64,000 nucleotides of DNA, from the NCBI RefSeq assembly GCF_026230105.1, contig NC_079480.1:26330488-26394487 (forward strand). The letters are read 5' to 3'. Under the pieces are notes generated by a model that saw only the letters and a program-made list of their open reading frames with translations, was not told the origin of the DNA and did not search any database. This DNA comes from Diorhabda sublineata. Its lineage: Eukaryota; Arthropoda; Insecta; Coleoptera; Chrysomelidae. Positions 46,784 through 58,075 of this stretch are shown one piece after another; positions within the stretch are counted from its first letter, which is position 1, and the number at the start of each line of letters is the position of its first letter. Made by a program: the position numbers and the translations under genes.

Positions 46784-48239
46784 CAGGGATTCTGTTGATT
46801 CGAACTTTATACCTTCACAGACGTACCTTTAGATCCTCCTTCTTCCTAGAAAAGTACAGAAAGGATCGAAATCACTGATGAGACAAGAATCGGCGTACGC
46901 GGATTGCAAAGTGACCAGGCGCGTCATCGTGCATCAGAACCTAGTGTGCAACTATGGCCGAACACGCCGTCCTGTAGTAGAGATTTATATAATGAATTAT
47001 ATTATAAAAAAGGAGTCATACATAAGAAAATAAAGCGTTCAATCAATGCCTGCATGGATTTAAAGCAATGAAGTGATTCTTCACAGTTACTTTATTCATT
47101 GGAGGTAATGTAACAAACAAAATCCTGTGTTATCTTTTTCATTTATCTAATTTTTTTCTCTTTCAAGTAAGAATATAACTACTATAGTTAAAATAAATAC
47201 AGGTTATGTGATAAATAATAAAAATTTATTGTTATTATTCTTACATATGGTAAATAATCTGTTAATGTACTACATTTAAAGCTAAATAATCCATCGTACT
47301 CCTACCTTTTGCTATACATTTCGAAATAAGAGTTTCATTAAAATGATTTCGTGATAACGTAATATAGGAAAAAAGCTGTTGGGAAACGGGCTACATAAAA
47401 AGGTTGACGTATTTAACATTTTTTCTCGTGATTCCGTCTTGTTCGATTTTTTCAACCGACTACCACTTACTGACACATTTATCTGATTTATATCCTGTAC
47501 GGCATATATCTGTTTTTAACCCCATGGAAATAAATCTGTCTACCTCATCTCCATGAAATGGTCGGAAATAAAACATTACGAAAAACGTCCAATATAGTCC
47601 AGCAAGGTACAGTGTAAGATCTGGAAAGTATAATATTGAGCATACTTTAGAAGATGAGATTCATCCACATAAATTGTGGGTAATAGAGAGTACAGAAGAA
47701 AAAGAAATTCGACGGTGATTGCGTCTCAAACAAAACGGTATTCATTGATAATATATTTGAACTAAATCCAATAAAGTTATTGCTTAATGACTTTTTCAAA
47801 CCATAGCTTTCCTTATAAGATGTTTTCGGTGAATAAGAGCATAGAATTTGAACATGACATTTTCATTGGTCCATTCAAAGACATTTTTCGAATAATTGGA
47901 AATACTTTTGGCTAGTTTATGACTACTTTTAAGTCTTTGAATGAAAAAAATTACAGAAGGGAGAGGCTGATAATCTTCTAGAACACCCCACTATTGCATT
48001 AGCAATACTTCATGATGCTGATACTCCAATTCTTCGCTAGTATCTGCGACTCCTTCGCTTTGTCTTTTGTTTCTATTCCAGCAGAAACTTCCTCTTGTAC
48101 TCCGTCATTGTTTGACAATGGTGGTTGTTTTAAAATCTAGAAACCTACTCAAGGCCACCATTGTGCCAGATATACCATTCATATCGTTGCATCATGTTAA
48201 ACGAGAATTTGTAGAGTTGAAAATTTGATATTTAGATAA
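46784..48239. other. No recognisable gene
   Basis: A GC-richer patch at 46,860-46,980 (atcggcgtacgcggattgca, gaacacgccgtcctgta) is unassigned and may be an old TE. The rest is AT-rich without motifs. Confidence 0.35.
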
Positions 48240-49480
48240 AACAATGAAGCTAATAAATCCGACGCTCGAAAACTCTAACCCTAAATGATTGATTTTGACT
48301 TCCTACGGTGAAATATTTAATAATATTGTAATGGTAGACCGAAAACCACTACTCGAACTAAATGGTATTCCTCCCTTTTAGTTATAAATCAAAAATCACA
48401 AATTTGGGAATAATCTTTGACAATTAAATTGGATCGAACACATTAAGGACCTTGTCGTCAGATGTCATAATGGACTAAACCTATTAAAAGTTCTCTTAGA
48501 GAGTGGGAATTTGACCAAGAGACTTTACTTTCAATATACAGGCTTTCATCGCCTAGGCCTTCGCTAAAAAAGAGATACTAAAATATTGCCATAACGTTAC
48601 GCATAATTACTGGAGCTAACAGAATATCTCCCTTCAAAATATCATAAGTAGAACTAGGAGAACCATGAGAAGCTCAAAGAAGACAACACCTAACATTGTC
48701 ATGAGCTAGTACTATAAAGAACAACCAAACAGATATCAAAGCACGTTCGAATTCAGGAAAAAAGTCGACTATTCCTTTTAAATATATCAGAAAACTAGAT
48801 ATGTGGATTCCTCTCATTGTACAATTAAATATTGATATACCTCCACCACGGCTGATTAAAACTTCGAGCATTGACACAAGTTTGAATATCTTTAACAAGG
48901 CCAAAAGTCCAGCTTCCATAATATATCAGAACTTTCACTTGAAACTCTCCCATGTATTCTAACTTCCATAAAATATACACTGATGCATCTCAAACCCCAA
49001 ATGGAGTTGGGGCTGCTGTTATCACTACTTTGAAATATAAATTACCTGACGTAAACTCTGTAAATACAACAGAAATATATGCTATTCTAGAAGCTTTGGT
49101 CAAAATTCAATCATCAAAGCTACAAGAAACTGTAATTATAACAAACTACTCAAATGCCTTCAGTTCATACAAACAACCCTCTTGAACTACAAATCAAGAT
49201 TCATTTGCATCTACCACAAAACAACAACCTAGATGTAAGATTTTTGTGGGTTCAACTCAAATGAGGATGCTGACAAACACGCAGTTATGTACATATAATG
49301 AATAGTGCGGTTTTTAGTGAAGTGAAAGCATATTTCAAAATGAAAATTAATCTTCAGGGGCAATCCACTGTTGAACACTGACCAGGAACATGCAATAATC
49401 ACCCTAATAATTAAACTAAGACAAGGTTACATTAAAATTACTCATGAACATTTACGAAGTAGAAACTACAAATCTTTGAC
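48240..49480 (+). pseudogene. I/Jockey-group LINE: RT tail and RNase H
   Basis: At 48,405-48,530 a frame reads LGIIFDN*IGSNTLRTL and a shifted one HNGLNLLKVLLESGNLTKRL, the 'lGvifD..l.w..Hi..l..k....ln.lk.l' block. The RNase H domain is at 48,952-49,185: FHKIYTDASQTPNGVGAAVI (first Asp), NTTEIYAILEALVKIQ (Glu) and QETVIITNYSNAFSSYKQ, where the third acidic position (normally ITDS) is Asn. The open frame is 77 codons. Downstream, CNNHPNN-like and RQGYIKITHEHLRSR-like blocks correspond to the 'l...R.GHt.lTh.yl' C-terminus. Multiple frameshifts are present. Confidence 0.75.
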
Positions 49481-49565
49481 TTGAGAATCCTCTCGGAAAG
49501 AATATTGGTACGAACGCATCTCCGCTCTGGAGCCGGCCCTGCCTGGATTTAGTGGAATTATAAAA

Positions 49566-49929
49566 TTTGGGGTCGCGCCGTGTTTAATGTTTTGTTTTGT
49601 GTAACTTTTTATTATAGCAGGTGCTATATTTACATTGTTTCTTTTGAATAATTTCTGTTGTTTCCTTATTTTCTAGAACTTTTGAGAATTTCTTTTGGAA
49701 TATTTATATAAGAACTTTGTATAACACAATTTGGTTTATTATAAATAGTCATAGTGAACAGACCGATATGGAAAGTAATCGAAGAATTTAAATAAATTAT
49801 TTAAGTTAGTTAAGTGAATTATATAAATTAGTTAAGTGTAATGTAAGGTATTTAAATAAATTAAGAACGTAAGAGAGAGTCTTTATTAAATCACCCCATG
49901 AATAGAAAGATAAATACGAAAACATTACA
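49566..49929 (+). repeat. Gypsy-type LTR, diverged, probably solo
   Basis: Homologous to the solo LTR at 59,944-60,344 but inverted. Shared blocks are gataatttct-like and gatttgttcct-like tracts upstream, then ataaatagtcatagtgaaca, ggaaagtaatcgaagaattt, aaataaatta, attagttaagtgtaatgta, and the end gaaaacattaca. A TATA-like tataaatag at about 49,740 is a plausible LTR promoter. No flanking internal sequence or target duplication is visible. Confidence 0.65.
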
Positions 49930-50744
49930 TTTTCAATAAGTATCTGTTAAAAACGTCTTTAATTAATAAGTTGTGATTATATTACCAAATCCATCGCTAA
50001 TAACCAACATGGTTGACGCGAGACAAAAATATATATTTTGCAATAATAACGTTTATTCTAAAGGAACTTGAAATATAAGAAAGTTACTTAAGATGACATC
50101 ATTCATAAGTGAGAATGTGATATACCTCCAATGAATAATATTATATTACATTAGAGCGTAGAGCAATTTCCTTCTCTTTTGTAGACTTGTGCGATAAGTT
50201 CCTTCTTACACAAAACAATTTTTCAAATTCGAGTCCAAATTTATTTTAAAGAAAATTGTTTTTCTAACTTTTAGAAAGCGAAATTTATGATAAGTATTTT
50301 TATTAATCAGTTACAGCTTTCATTTAATCAATCAACTGAATTAGAATTTTTTTTTCTCACAAAATCAAAACATTTCAACTTATTTTGATCAATTTTGATT
50401 TTTACTCTGCTAGAACATCATTAGCAATATTACGCTCGATGGATCTACATGCTTTGATTAAAATACTTCTTTTTTAATTCAAAAGATGCGAGCAACTATC
50501 CAACGAGGAATTCTTTGATGTACCAGGCGGGAAAATAAGAACGACCTTTGGCTATATTACGAACGAATAGTACAGTTTATAGAGATAAAAAGTTGTAACA
50601 AGATTAACCGACAGAAGAACCTCAGTTATTCGTATATCCACAGCCAAATACGAATTTGAATTCAATAATCATATAAAAATTTACAAAACAAACTGTTCCC
50701 TTGTGCTATTTGATACTGGTGACATAAGCTAGCTCTTGAAATTG
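49930..50744. other. No secure feature; possible protease trace at 50.62-50.74 kb
   Basis: Mostly AT-rich. At 50,650-50,745 a frame reads AKYEFEFNNHIKIYKTNCSL and VLFDTGDIS*LLKLGG, reminiscent of the 'llDTGa.iSlikl' active site of retroviral-type aspartic proteases in LTR elements. It is interrupted by a stop and has one residue too few after DTG, so I regard it as a hint only. Confidence 0.2.
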
Positions 50745-51075
50745 GGAGGGCGATTTTACTAGCTAGAACCCGACTAAAATTTTTTGTGAGGACCCGATAA
50801 GGACCTTATTAGGTCAGACAACAACCTGGTAAAGTATAGGTCGGGATAACTTGACAAGGATCTGATGAGGATGTAACGCAGGTGATTAATGTGGTCCTGA
50901 TCAGGTTTACCTTATATGGTCTTTATCGAGAATACCTTATATGGTCCTAATCAAGATTGTCTGATAATATTCTTATCAGGATTGCCTCATAAGATCCTTA
51001 TCAGGTGGTACTTTACATTGTCCTCATTAGGATTGCTTTGGATTGCTCTAATCGCAATTACATAACATATTCCTG
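50745..51075. repeat. Degenerate array of 'GGTCCTnATCAGG'-type motifs
   Basis: Roughly 30-45-bp units built around aggaccttattaggtc (50,790), gtggtcctgatcaggttt (50,901), atggtcctaatcaagatt (50,940), ttcttatcaggattgcct (50,971), agatccttatcaggtgg (50,994) and tgtcctcattaggattgc (51,018). Each motif is near-palindromic. In style it parallels the palindromic insert at 8.7-9.4 kb. It is probably the subterminal repeat region of a non-autonomous DNA transposon. Confidence 0.5.
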
Positions 51076-51155
51076 ATTAGATTTTCACTTCAAGAAGAAT
51101 TAAAACTTTGCACATTTTCTTTCTCTGTAGGCACGAGCCGTTGTTGTATATAAAG

Positions 51156-51490
51156 AGTGATTTTTTTGCTGGCAATACTGCTTTTGACAGATCACGCGTG
51201 AATCGTGTCTTGTGTCATTGTCAAACTTGTTCAGTTTGGTTTATAATTTAATCATGAATCGACTTATGAAGGAACAACGCTTGCAAATTATTGAATTTTA
51301 CTATCAAAATTGGGCCTCTGTTAGTCCACTATGTGGTAAATTTTGCGAAAGTATTTGGGTGTAAAACCTTATAAGATACGGCTGGTGCAAGAATTGAAAC
51401 CACACGATCTCCCACAACGTCTAACATTTGTTGAACAGGTGCTGGCAAAGTTGGAGGGAGATCCACTTTTTTATCTAAGTGAATGACATC
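51156..51490 (+). pseudogene. IS630/rosa-like mariner, internally deleted
   Basis: The 5' terminus gagtgatttttttgctggca followed by atactgcttttgaca is the leader of an IS630-type element. ATG at 51,254 gives MNRLMKEQRLQIIEFYYQNW, the N-terminal helix-turn-helix start, for 36 codons. After a deletion a second frame reads GVKPYKIRLVQELKPHDLPQ and RLTFVEQVLAKLEGDPLFYL, the linker just before the first catalytic Asp, then a stop. The DDE core is missing in this copy, but a minus-strand 3' tail of an IS630-type element follows at 51.56 kb. Confidence 0.8.
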
Positions 51491-51559
51491 CTGTATTACA
51501 TCCCAACATAGAAAAAATTTAATTGGTTGATCTACAACTTATTAAATAAAAATAAGAAT

Positions 51560-51690
51560 AAAATGATTATAAATGTTCGAAGTAGGCACCCTGCTTATCT
51601 ACACACTTCTAAGGAGGATATTTCCTTGAAGTTGGAAGAGCATCCAAATTCTACCTTATAGTGAAAACTTGTGTTATCCATAGAAACTCT
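51560..51690 (-). pseudogene. IS630/mariner-like transposase C-terminal tail
   Basis: The minus strand reads CVDKQGAYFEHL followed by a stop, the terminal 'rCi...G.hFEhl' block of IS630-type transposases. It shares the phrase aaatgttcgaagtaggcacc with the relic at 35.7 kb (aaatgttcgaagtgggtacc). Only about 40 codons remain. Confidence 0.6.
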
Positions 51691-52029
51691 ATGAGAAAAG
51701 ATGATTAAGATAAAAAATAAAAATCATCATTGAAGATATCCAGTGGACCGATATCTACGAATAACAAAAACTGAGATTTTATCTTGATATAAATAAATTA
51801 TGATCATAAATAATCACAATTTCTGCAAGAGCATAAACTTTAAAATTTTTCATCCTCAATATTGTGCGCTGATCAATGCTTCTGTACATTATTTTATTGT
51901 TTTAGTTTTTATAGTGTTGACTATTACCAAAATTTCGATCATGGACTCAAGAACCTTGGTGCTCGTAGCTTCATCGACTAAACCATCATTTAAAATGCTG
52001 CGAAACTTTTGATCAGATTTTCTACGCCA

Positions 52030-52457
52030 TATTAGAGCACAGAAAAGTCATGGGTTTTTGTCCATCAACTATCTTAGTAAAGGTAAAACAATAACAGAAG
52101 GATATTGCGCAACATTGTTTAAAAAGAAAAAGCAAGAAATTGCAAAAAAACAACGGCATGCAGAGAAAAAAATTGCTTTTCGGTGAAGACTTCTATGTAC
52201 GCCATTGATAAAATTCACGAATTGCACATTAAAATGGTGAACTTCTCACAATATCCACTAGCGACTTTTTACTTTTTCACTTGCAGACGAGGACATCATC
52301 ATATACGTAAACAACTATTCTGGGGAGTAAGACAGCATCTATTACCTGGCAACAAAAAAGTGTTTAGACTTGAAAGAAAACTATATTAAAGTATAAAAAT
52401 ATTTATACTGAAAAGTCTTGTTTTTTTGTTAGGTCTAAAATTTTTTAGGCAATCCTC
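52030..52457 (+). pseudogene. mariner 3' half with terminal repeat
   Basis: Frames read INYLSKGKTITEGYCATLFK ('ylekg.tingeyY..lL'), then, after loss of the second catalytic block, KIHELHIKMVNFSQYPLATF then YFF (remains of 'PPYSPDLAPSDFfLF' with the Asp lost), and ERKLY at the stop. The 3' terminus aattttttaggcaatcctcg lies at 52,437-52,456, followed by TA, which sets the element's right edge. It differs from the 18.5-kb family in its terminal repeat (GGCAATCCTCG). Confidence 0.65.
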
Positions 52458-52669
52458 GTACACTTAAAGTGTTGACAACATTTTATATACAGAAAATTCT
52501 GTTGGGGTTACATAATTTGTGGTTTGGGTTACATATTAAGCTAAAGGACGTGTGAGTTATTTCAATGAGTACCATCAAATTTTTCAAACCAATTACTCAA
52601 AAATAAGGATGATTATGGTTTTTAAGATATTTCAGATTCAAATGCACAGTTTTATATGGTTAAAGTTGA

Positions 52670-54215
52670 AGTTAAATAAAGTTATGAAGGAAGATGACAG
52701 TACAGAAATCTGGAACAATTTTAAAGATCAAATTTCCAAAATAATAGAAAAACACATCAAAACGAGTCCAAGACACAAAAAACAACAATGGATGACTGAC
52801 TAAATCCTAGATTTGATGGAGCAAAGAAGACGACAGAAAAATATTAGAGAAAAATATAAACAGATACAGAAAATAATCGAACAAAAAATAAGAGTGGCCA
52901 AAGAAAATTGGATGAAAGATAAATGCATTGAAATGGAAGAGTTACAAGACAAATATGACACGTTCAATATGTTTAAAAAAGTCAGAGAAGTAGCTTTCCT
53001 ATACAACAAAAAGACTCCTCATACCTTAAGGGATTCAAAAGGAAAAATGATGAAGAACTTCGAACAACTTGGTATGTGTATATCAAAGAATTGTATAATG
53101 ACTTGTTAAAATTTGAATTCATAACTTTATCAAAAAAAACAACGTCCAAAGAAATGTAGCGACTATTTGATAAGTCTTATAAGAAACACTACAAAAATAT
53201 TCTTAAGAATCAGAAATAAGTGCGAAGAAGATCAAGACGAAACTCAAGTCGTTGGGAACACGAGAAGCAGTTTTTGCACTGAATATATCACTACAAAAAT
53301 GCCAGGACCAACGGAAAGATGTATTTGGAATCTTTAGCGATTACAAATGCATTAAATCGAGTACAACACAAGTTAATAAATATATTAAGGGAAAAAGGAG
53401 TTGATAGTTCCGACGTAAGAACCATCGAAAAATTATATTGTCGCCGAAGAGCGTTAGTTCGGATTAACGGAAAATCTTAAGAGGAGTCAGATAAGGTTGC
53501 ATACTCTCACCACTTCTGTTTAATTTGTATTGAGATAAGATCTTTAAGCAAGCTAGCCACAACTTTCATATGGAGAAAAAATTAACGGTAAACTTATAAA
53601 TACAATCAAATACGCAGAAGATACAGTTGTACTGTGTGACGACTTGATCGGACTGCAATACCTTTTAAATGCTATTGACAGTGTCAGAATAGAGATGGAT
53701 CTAAACATTAACTGTTCTAAAACAAAATGTATGGTATTTGGTCGCTTGCCGTACCAATATACACAGCTACAGGTAAACGGACAAACGATTCAAAGTGTGT
53801 CCAGTTTTAAATACCTTGGTTGCTACATTACTGAACAACTGGATCCCAATAATGAAATAAAATTGAGAATTGAAGTAGCTCGTACAACATGCTAAAGATA
53901 CCGTGGACAGCTATGCAAACCAACGATGCAGTCCTTAACAATGCAAATGCGGTTCGTGATTTGGTAGATAACATTAAATGCAGGAAAATAGTTTATTTGG
54001 GACACATAATACGTGGTACCTTAATATCCTCCGGTTGATTATGATGGGTGAAGTTGAAGGTTGTAGAAGAATTGGAAGAAAACAGAATATCAGAGAATGA
54101 ACTGGGATAAGAGAAGCAGGACAGTTATTTACACTAGCTTAAGATAACGATAGTTTTACCATGCTGATCGTCAACGTCAAGGAGACTTGATACGGCACGA
54201 TAAGAAGAAGAAAGT
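52670..54215 (+). pseudogene. RTE-like LINE, linker and reverse transcriptase
   Basis: Starts in the region after the endonuclease (AEIWNNFKDQISKIIEKHIK, then HKKQQWMTD*ILDLMEQRRR, typical 'k.pWmT.eil.lm..Rr.'). A Lys/Glu-rich helical linker follows (52,813-53,109). The RT core has INGKLINTIKYAEDTVVLCD at 53,583-53,640, where the YADD box is YAED. Next comes DLIGLQYLLNAIDSVRIEMD, then INCSKTKCMVFGR and SVSSFKYLGCYITEQLDPNN (open, 83 codons). The end reads YLGHIIRG, EGCRRIGRKQN and DNDSFTMLIVNVK, then a purine-rich aagaagaag tail at about 54,200. The fingers/palm region between 53,110 and 53,580 is heavily damaged. Confidence 0.82.
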
Positions 54216-55209
54216 TAGGAAAGCGTCTTCTTGATCCTATGATTATCAAGCACAGTTCTTGTGTGTTAAAATTATTGTCATACTATCCTGTTCGTACTTC
54301 TATTCCTTTATATTCGTGTTAAATCAATTATATATTCTCAAGAATTAAGTAGGGTAGATCTAATAACGCCTTAATATTAACAAACGACTAAATACTATTG
54401 TAGGGGTCATGCTTTAACTGAAAATTGTTTATCCGCTCTCGTATCAAAGATCACTGTGTCAATAAAAATAAAATGTGCCGGTTAATAGACTACAAAGACA
54501 AAAATTTCGATAATCAAAAATTGAATTTTGAATGAATTTTCGATGCGCTCCAATTATGTACTCGTATGAAAGAAAAACACGGTTACGCATTTATATTCTG
54601 AACCATACCGCATTTTGTCGCATTTGGAAATTAACGTAGTCGTGTAATATATTCCATGTTGATGTTTGGGCACATTGGAGTATCTTTCGATTCCCAATAG
54701 TGTCATTACTGTTCTATAAACACTCATCCTCTCCCGAAATTGTTATAGAAATAAAAAAAATGTATTTTTCAAAAATTTTCATTTGAAATTAATGAATTCA
54801 TTAATTGAAAATTTTCTTTTTGGGTTAATATGTTAATGAACACGAGAAGTTCGTGGGAAATTGGTTCATTCCATTTATTTTGAGGATGGTTTCTTTATGA
54901 AATTCCAATACATTACAAATTGTTTTCCTAGTATCGGAAAGCTATGTTCTCATTAATTACTGCGGAAAAATACTAAAACAGGTAAAAAAGCGGCTGCACT
55001 CTCGATGCTAGAGACTATACCGCATTTTTCACCGCTATCAGCTAATAACAATAATCTTAATTAATAAAACGAAATTTCCATGAAAGATAGAAGATAGAAA
55101 CAAACAAAAATATCAATAACTTCATTTATTTTGTTGTCATTATTTCTTCTATTCTCTTAATATACAGAGATAGATACGAGCTTTATTATGTAGACCAAGA
55201 AACTTGTAT
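54216..55209. other. No recognisable feature
   Basis: AT-rich, nothing assignable. Confidence 0.4.
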
Positions 55210-55900
55210 TAACTCATTGAGTTTAAGAGGAAAAATTCCTTTATAGGATAAAACTAAAGTTTTTTCAGTGTTTAAACAGAAACCGTTCGCGTCAGAACAG
55301 GACTTAATAGTAATGAAATTTTTACTTGATTATAAAGCTTGTATATCTGGACCACACCAGGTTAAACTGGTGTCATCCTCAAATAAAGTAAATTTACGAT
55401 TAATTCGTGTGTCTGTGACATCATTAATTAATACCATTATAATAAAAAAAAGAATTGGACCTGAACCCCGAGGTACACCACTGCCAACTGATAAATTACT
55501 CGAAACTTTACCATTAGATCGTGCCAGATGTTTTCTACATTCAGAGTAAGATACAAACCATTTTCAAGGAACATTTCGGATGCCATAATAATTTGGTTCG
55601 TTAATCAGAATTTCATGATTAACACAATTGAAGGCATTAGCGAAATCACAAAACACCGAAGCCAAGTGAGTTGTATATTTAATAAGGAAAACATAGCGTC
55701 GTTAGTCCATTTAATGAGTAGAAAACCAAATTGTTAAGATTTTAAGATTTCCATTGGTCTTTCAATGATCTTCGATAGGATTGGTAATAATGCGATAGGA
55801 CGATAAAGAAGACACGGTACGTGATTTTTTTAGAAGGAATGAGGAAAGAAAGATCATCACGACCTAAGGATATTTTAGAGCTAATATTCTAACTAATGTT
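55210..55900 (-). pseudogene. CR1-like LINE reverse transcriptase
   Basis: The minus strand from about 55,800 reads LPILSKIIERPMEIL, then FGFLLIKWTNDAMFSLLNIQ, AFNCVNHEILINEPNYYGIR-like sequence in shifted frames, and SGVVYLGVQVQFFF (the PxGsvLGPiLF block). Then come NDVTDTRINRKFTLFEDDTS, where FADD is FEDD, and SDANGFCLNTEKTLVLSYKG. The order fits an RT palm domain. It shares the block at 55,255-55,325 with the fragment at 2.54-2.63 kb, so together the two copies cover most of one family's RT. At least five frame breaks are present. Confidence 0.75.
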
Positions 55901-56529
55901 CACGACATAATTGTTAAGTTCTTCTGGGTCGAGGTCAGTAGTGTTTGATGAACGCAATTTCTTCCTCAAATCATTAATAGACCAAGTTTCTTCCGAGGAG
56001 TTTTTATCTCTTGACATGCGATTAACGTAATAGTTTTATTTAATAGTTCTCTGATACAATAATTTATTGGTGTATAAAATGAAAAATGACCTTAAATGAC
56101 ATGAATTAACGTTCATTGAAACCAATTGACTATGACTTATGATGTCGATTCACTTCAATTCATGTCATTTGAAGTCAATTTGCCAATGGGATTACATTTT
56201 AGTTATTTTGATCAATTTTTGTTTCGAATAATACCCAAAATTTCTTTCGTTTTTGCAAATATATCTACAATTATACTGGAATTAAATGCAAAAAAACCGC
56301 GGTCGCTACGTGCTTCCTGTGAATAAGTATCGCTGATAAAGACAGACGGGCGGATGGATAAAATGCTAATAATAGTAAATAGAAAGAAAGATAAATAGTA
56401 AAAATATAAAAGTAAAAACTATGGAGGGAGATGAGAAAACATACTTTGAATTCATTGTTTTTGAGTAGACAGCTAGGATTCTTTCCTCCTTTCATTATTA
56501 TCAACGTCTAAGTAGCCCTGAATTCTATA
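55901..56529. other. No gene; one short inverted repeat
   Basis: TTAAATGACATGAATT at 56,092-56,107 pairs with AATTCATGTCATTTGAA at 56,157-56,173, a possible 14-bp stem with a 49-base loop. The ORFs nearby have no motif. Confidence 0.4.
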
Positions 56530-57060
56530 CTGAAAATAATAATAAAATCAAACAAATTCTTAAAGTTAATGGTTACCCAAGAGAGCTTGTTAACAAAATT
56601 ATAAATGAGAGCAATCATAACGTGATACAGTTACCTTGAATCGAAAGTATTATAAGTTTTCTTACATTAGAGAACTGTCGGAGAAACTTGGAAACTACAC
56701 AAAACGCACTCGTCAAATATTTGTGAGCTGGAATTCTATCCAATAAACAAAGTTAGCAACTTATTCACACATATCAAAGACAAAACACCTAAACTCCAGC
56801 ATGTGATTTATAAAATAAATTGTTTAGAGTGCAGTAAGAGTTACATTGGTATGATTAAACAATACTTCGAATCCAGAATATACCAGCATGAATATGATTG
56901 TCGAGAACATAATAAGAACAAAACAGCTCGGGCCCCACATCATTTCACCGATGGACACAACTGGCTAAGGAACAAAAATATGCAAAGAAGATCATCAGCA
57001 AAATAATATACATAAATCTGAATGATACAGGTAATAATCGTACTGATGTGTATAAGTGAA
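56530..57060 (+). pseudogene. Penelope-like element: RT C-terminus and GIY-YIG endonuclease
   Basis: 56,525-56,640 gives NKIKQILKVNGYPRELVNKI and INESNHN, the region joining RT and endonuclease in PLEs. Around 56,760-56,800 LFTHIKDKTPKLQHVIYKIN appears with a small shift. The ORF at 56,803-57,006 contains YKINCLECSKSYIGMIKQYF, ESRIYQHEYDCREHNKNKTA and HHFTDGHNW: the GIY-YIG fold's IYK...YIG strands, the conserved Arg and the CX2C...HH...H cluster found in Penelope-like elements. It continues KIISKIIYINLNDTGNNRTD. Stops precede and follow the ORF, so it is dead. It is the only protein evidence in the window for the element class behind the hammerhead-bearing repeats. Confidence 0.85.
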
Positions 57061-57288
57061 CATACTTTGCCCAGACTAGTACCTGATGGTAATAATTAGA
57101 ATACTTCCTTTTGTAACCCAACAGTTTTTACCGTTCATGCTTTTTTAATATTAGAAAAGTTTGAAAGTCTTCATTCACTGATAGATGTATCGTAACCGGA
57201 GAATTATCTCATCGCGTGGAATATTTATTTTATCTTTTGACTGACGTCTAATAATTTAAAAATTTATATTATTTGTACAGGTTTTTAT

Positions 57289-57345
57289 AGTTCTTCCAAT
57301 ATCAATTGCAGATTATAAAAACTCTTGCCGACAATTATGTTTGAT
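57289..57345 (+). repeat. Partial copy of the 5.7-7.2-kb foldback arm
   Basis: tagttcttccaatatcaatt gcagat matches the inner end of both foldback arms (6827-6850; inverse at 6020-6045). Homology fades after about 30 bp. It sits 230 bp 3' of the Penelope GIY-YIG frame. Confidence 0.5.
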
Positions 57346-57519
57346 CTACCATAGGCGTTGATACTGAATATCAAATTATAAAACGTAAATAGCCGAGTAA
57401 AATGTACCTGCCTGTAAGGAAGTTTGGTTTAAACAGGGTACCAGATTTTTCTGGAAAACATAATTACAAAGCAAAAACCACAAAGAAAAATAAATTCTTT
57501 GCAAATAAAACAAAAGAAA

Positions 57520-57745
57520 AAACATTTCAATTCCGAAGTATCTTTATAAATAATAATGATAGTCAGAATCGTCTGAACTAGAGTCATCATTTGATTGAAT
57601 TATGAAGGGATGTAAAGAGGGTGATACTACATACTCATATTCTTCTTTGATAACGTGTTCAACGCAGTTTTTCCAAAGCTCTTGCCCGTCTCCAGCTAGA
57701 ACTTTCTTCACGAGTTCTACAACCTGGAGTTCTGGAGGCATTTTC
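57520..57745 (-). pseudogene. Possible DDE-transposase C-terminal tail
   Basis: ORF 57,741-57,544, 65 codons: MPPELQVVELVKKVLAGDGQ, ELWKNCVEHVIKEEYEYVVS and an acidic end FIIQSNDDSSSDDSDYHYYL. The pattern 'W..Cv.Hvi..E..y' followed by 'fiI...ddsSs.esd' is typical of the C-terminus of several insect DDE transposases. The frame is intact to its stop, but the catalytic domain is absent upstream. A chance ORF is less likely given the composition. Confidence 0.4.
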
Positions 57746-57899
57746 GAAATTCTGATTTTACGTTTGCCTATACTTTTTCATTGTTTTCTGTTTTATACAA
57801 CAATGTTCTTATTTATTAATGTTATATAGTTTGTCTTACATACAGTGTGTCCAATTCATTTATATATACATGTGTAAATATTTATATCGTTACACTATC

Positions 57900-58075
57900 T
57901 GATTACTGTTTTACTTCCAATTTCACAATTTCTGTTTACTTGTTGATCTTCATCAGCGTTTGAGCTATAATATATCATATATTTTTTGCCTTGATAAAGA
58001 TCAAATGAAAGATCCAAACGTTGGCATTTTAAAAAACTCTTGGACAGTTCTATTTTGAGTCCTCAACCCGCCTCT
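57900..58075 (+). repeat. Possible second Penelope-type terminal repeat
   Basis: cttgataaagatcaaatgaa followed by agatccaaacgttggc has the 'TGATgAAGATC...GATC.AAACGTTGg' form seen in Penelope-like terminal repeats with degenerate hammerhead cores. An inverse ttgatcttcatcagcg lies at 57,941-57,956. It differs in sequence from the repeat family at 1.9, 30.3, 45.3 and 63.3 kb. Confidence 0.3.

Noticed and set aside
46868..46900. CTGATGAGAC string suggesting a hammerhead
   Set aside because: No GAAA box follows a closing helix; the match stops at CUGAUGA.
52813..53109. Lys/Glu-rich coiled-coil ORF as a host gene
   Set aside because: Its position, just after the WMTD block and before the RT core, identifies it as the linker of the RTE-like LINE.
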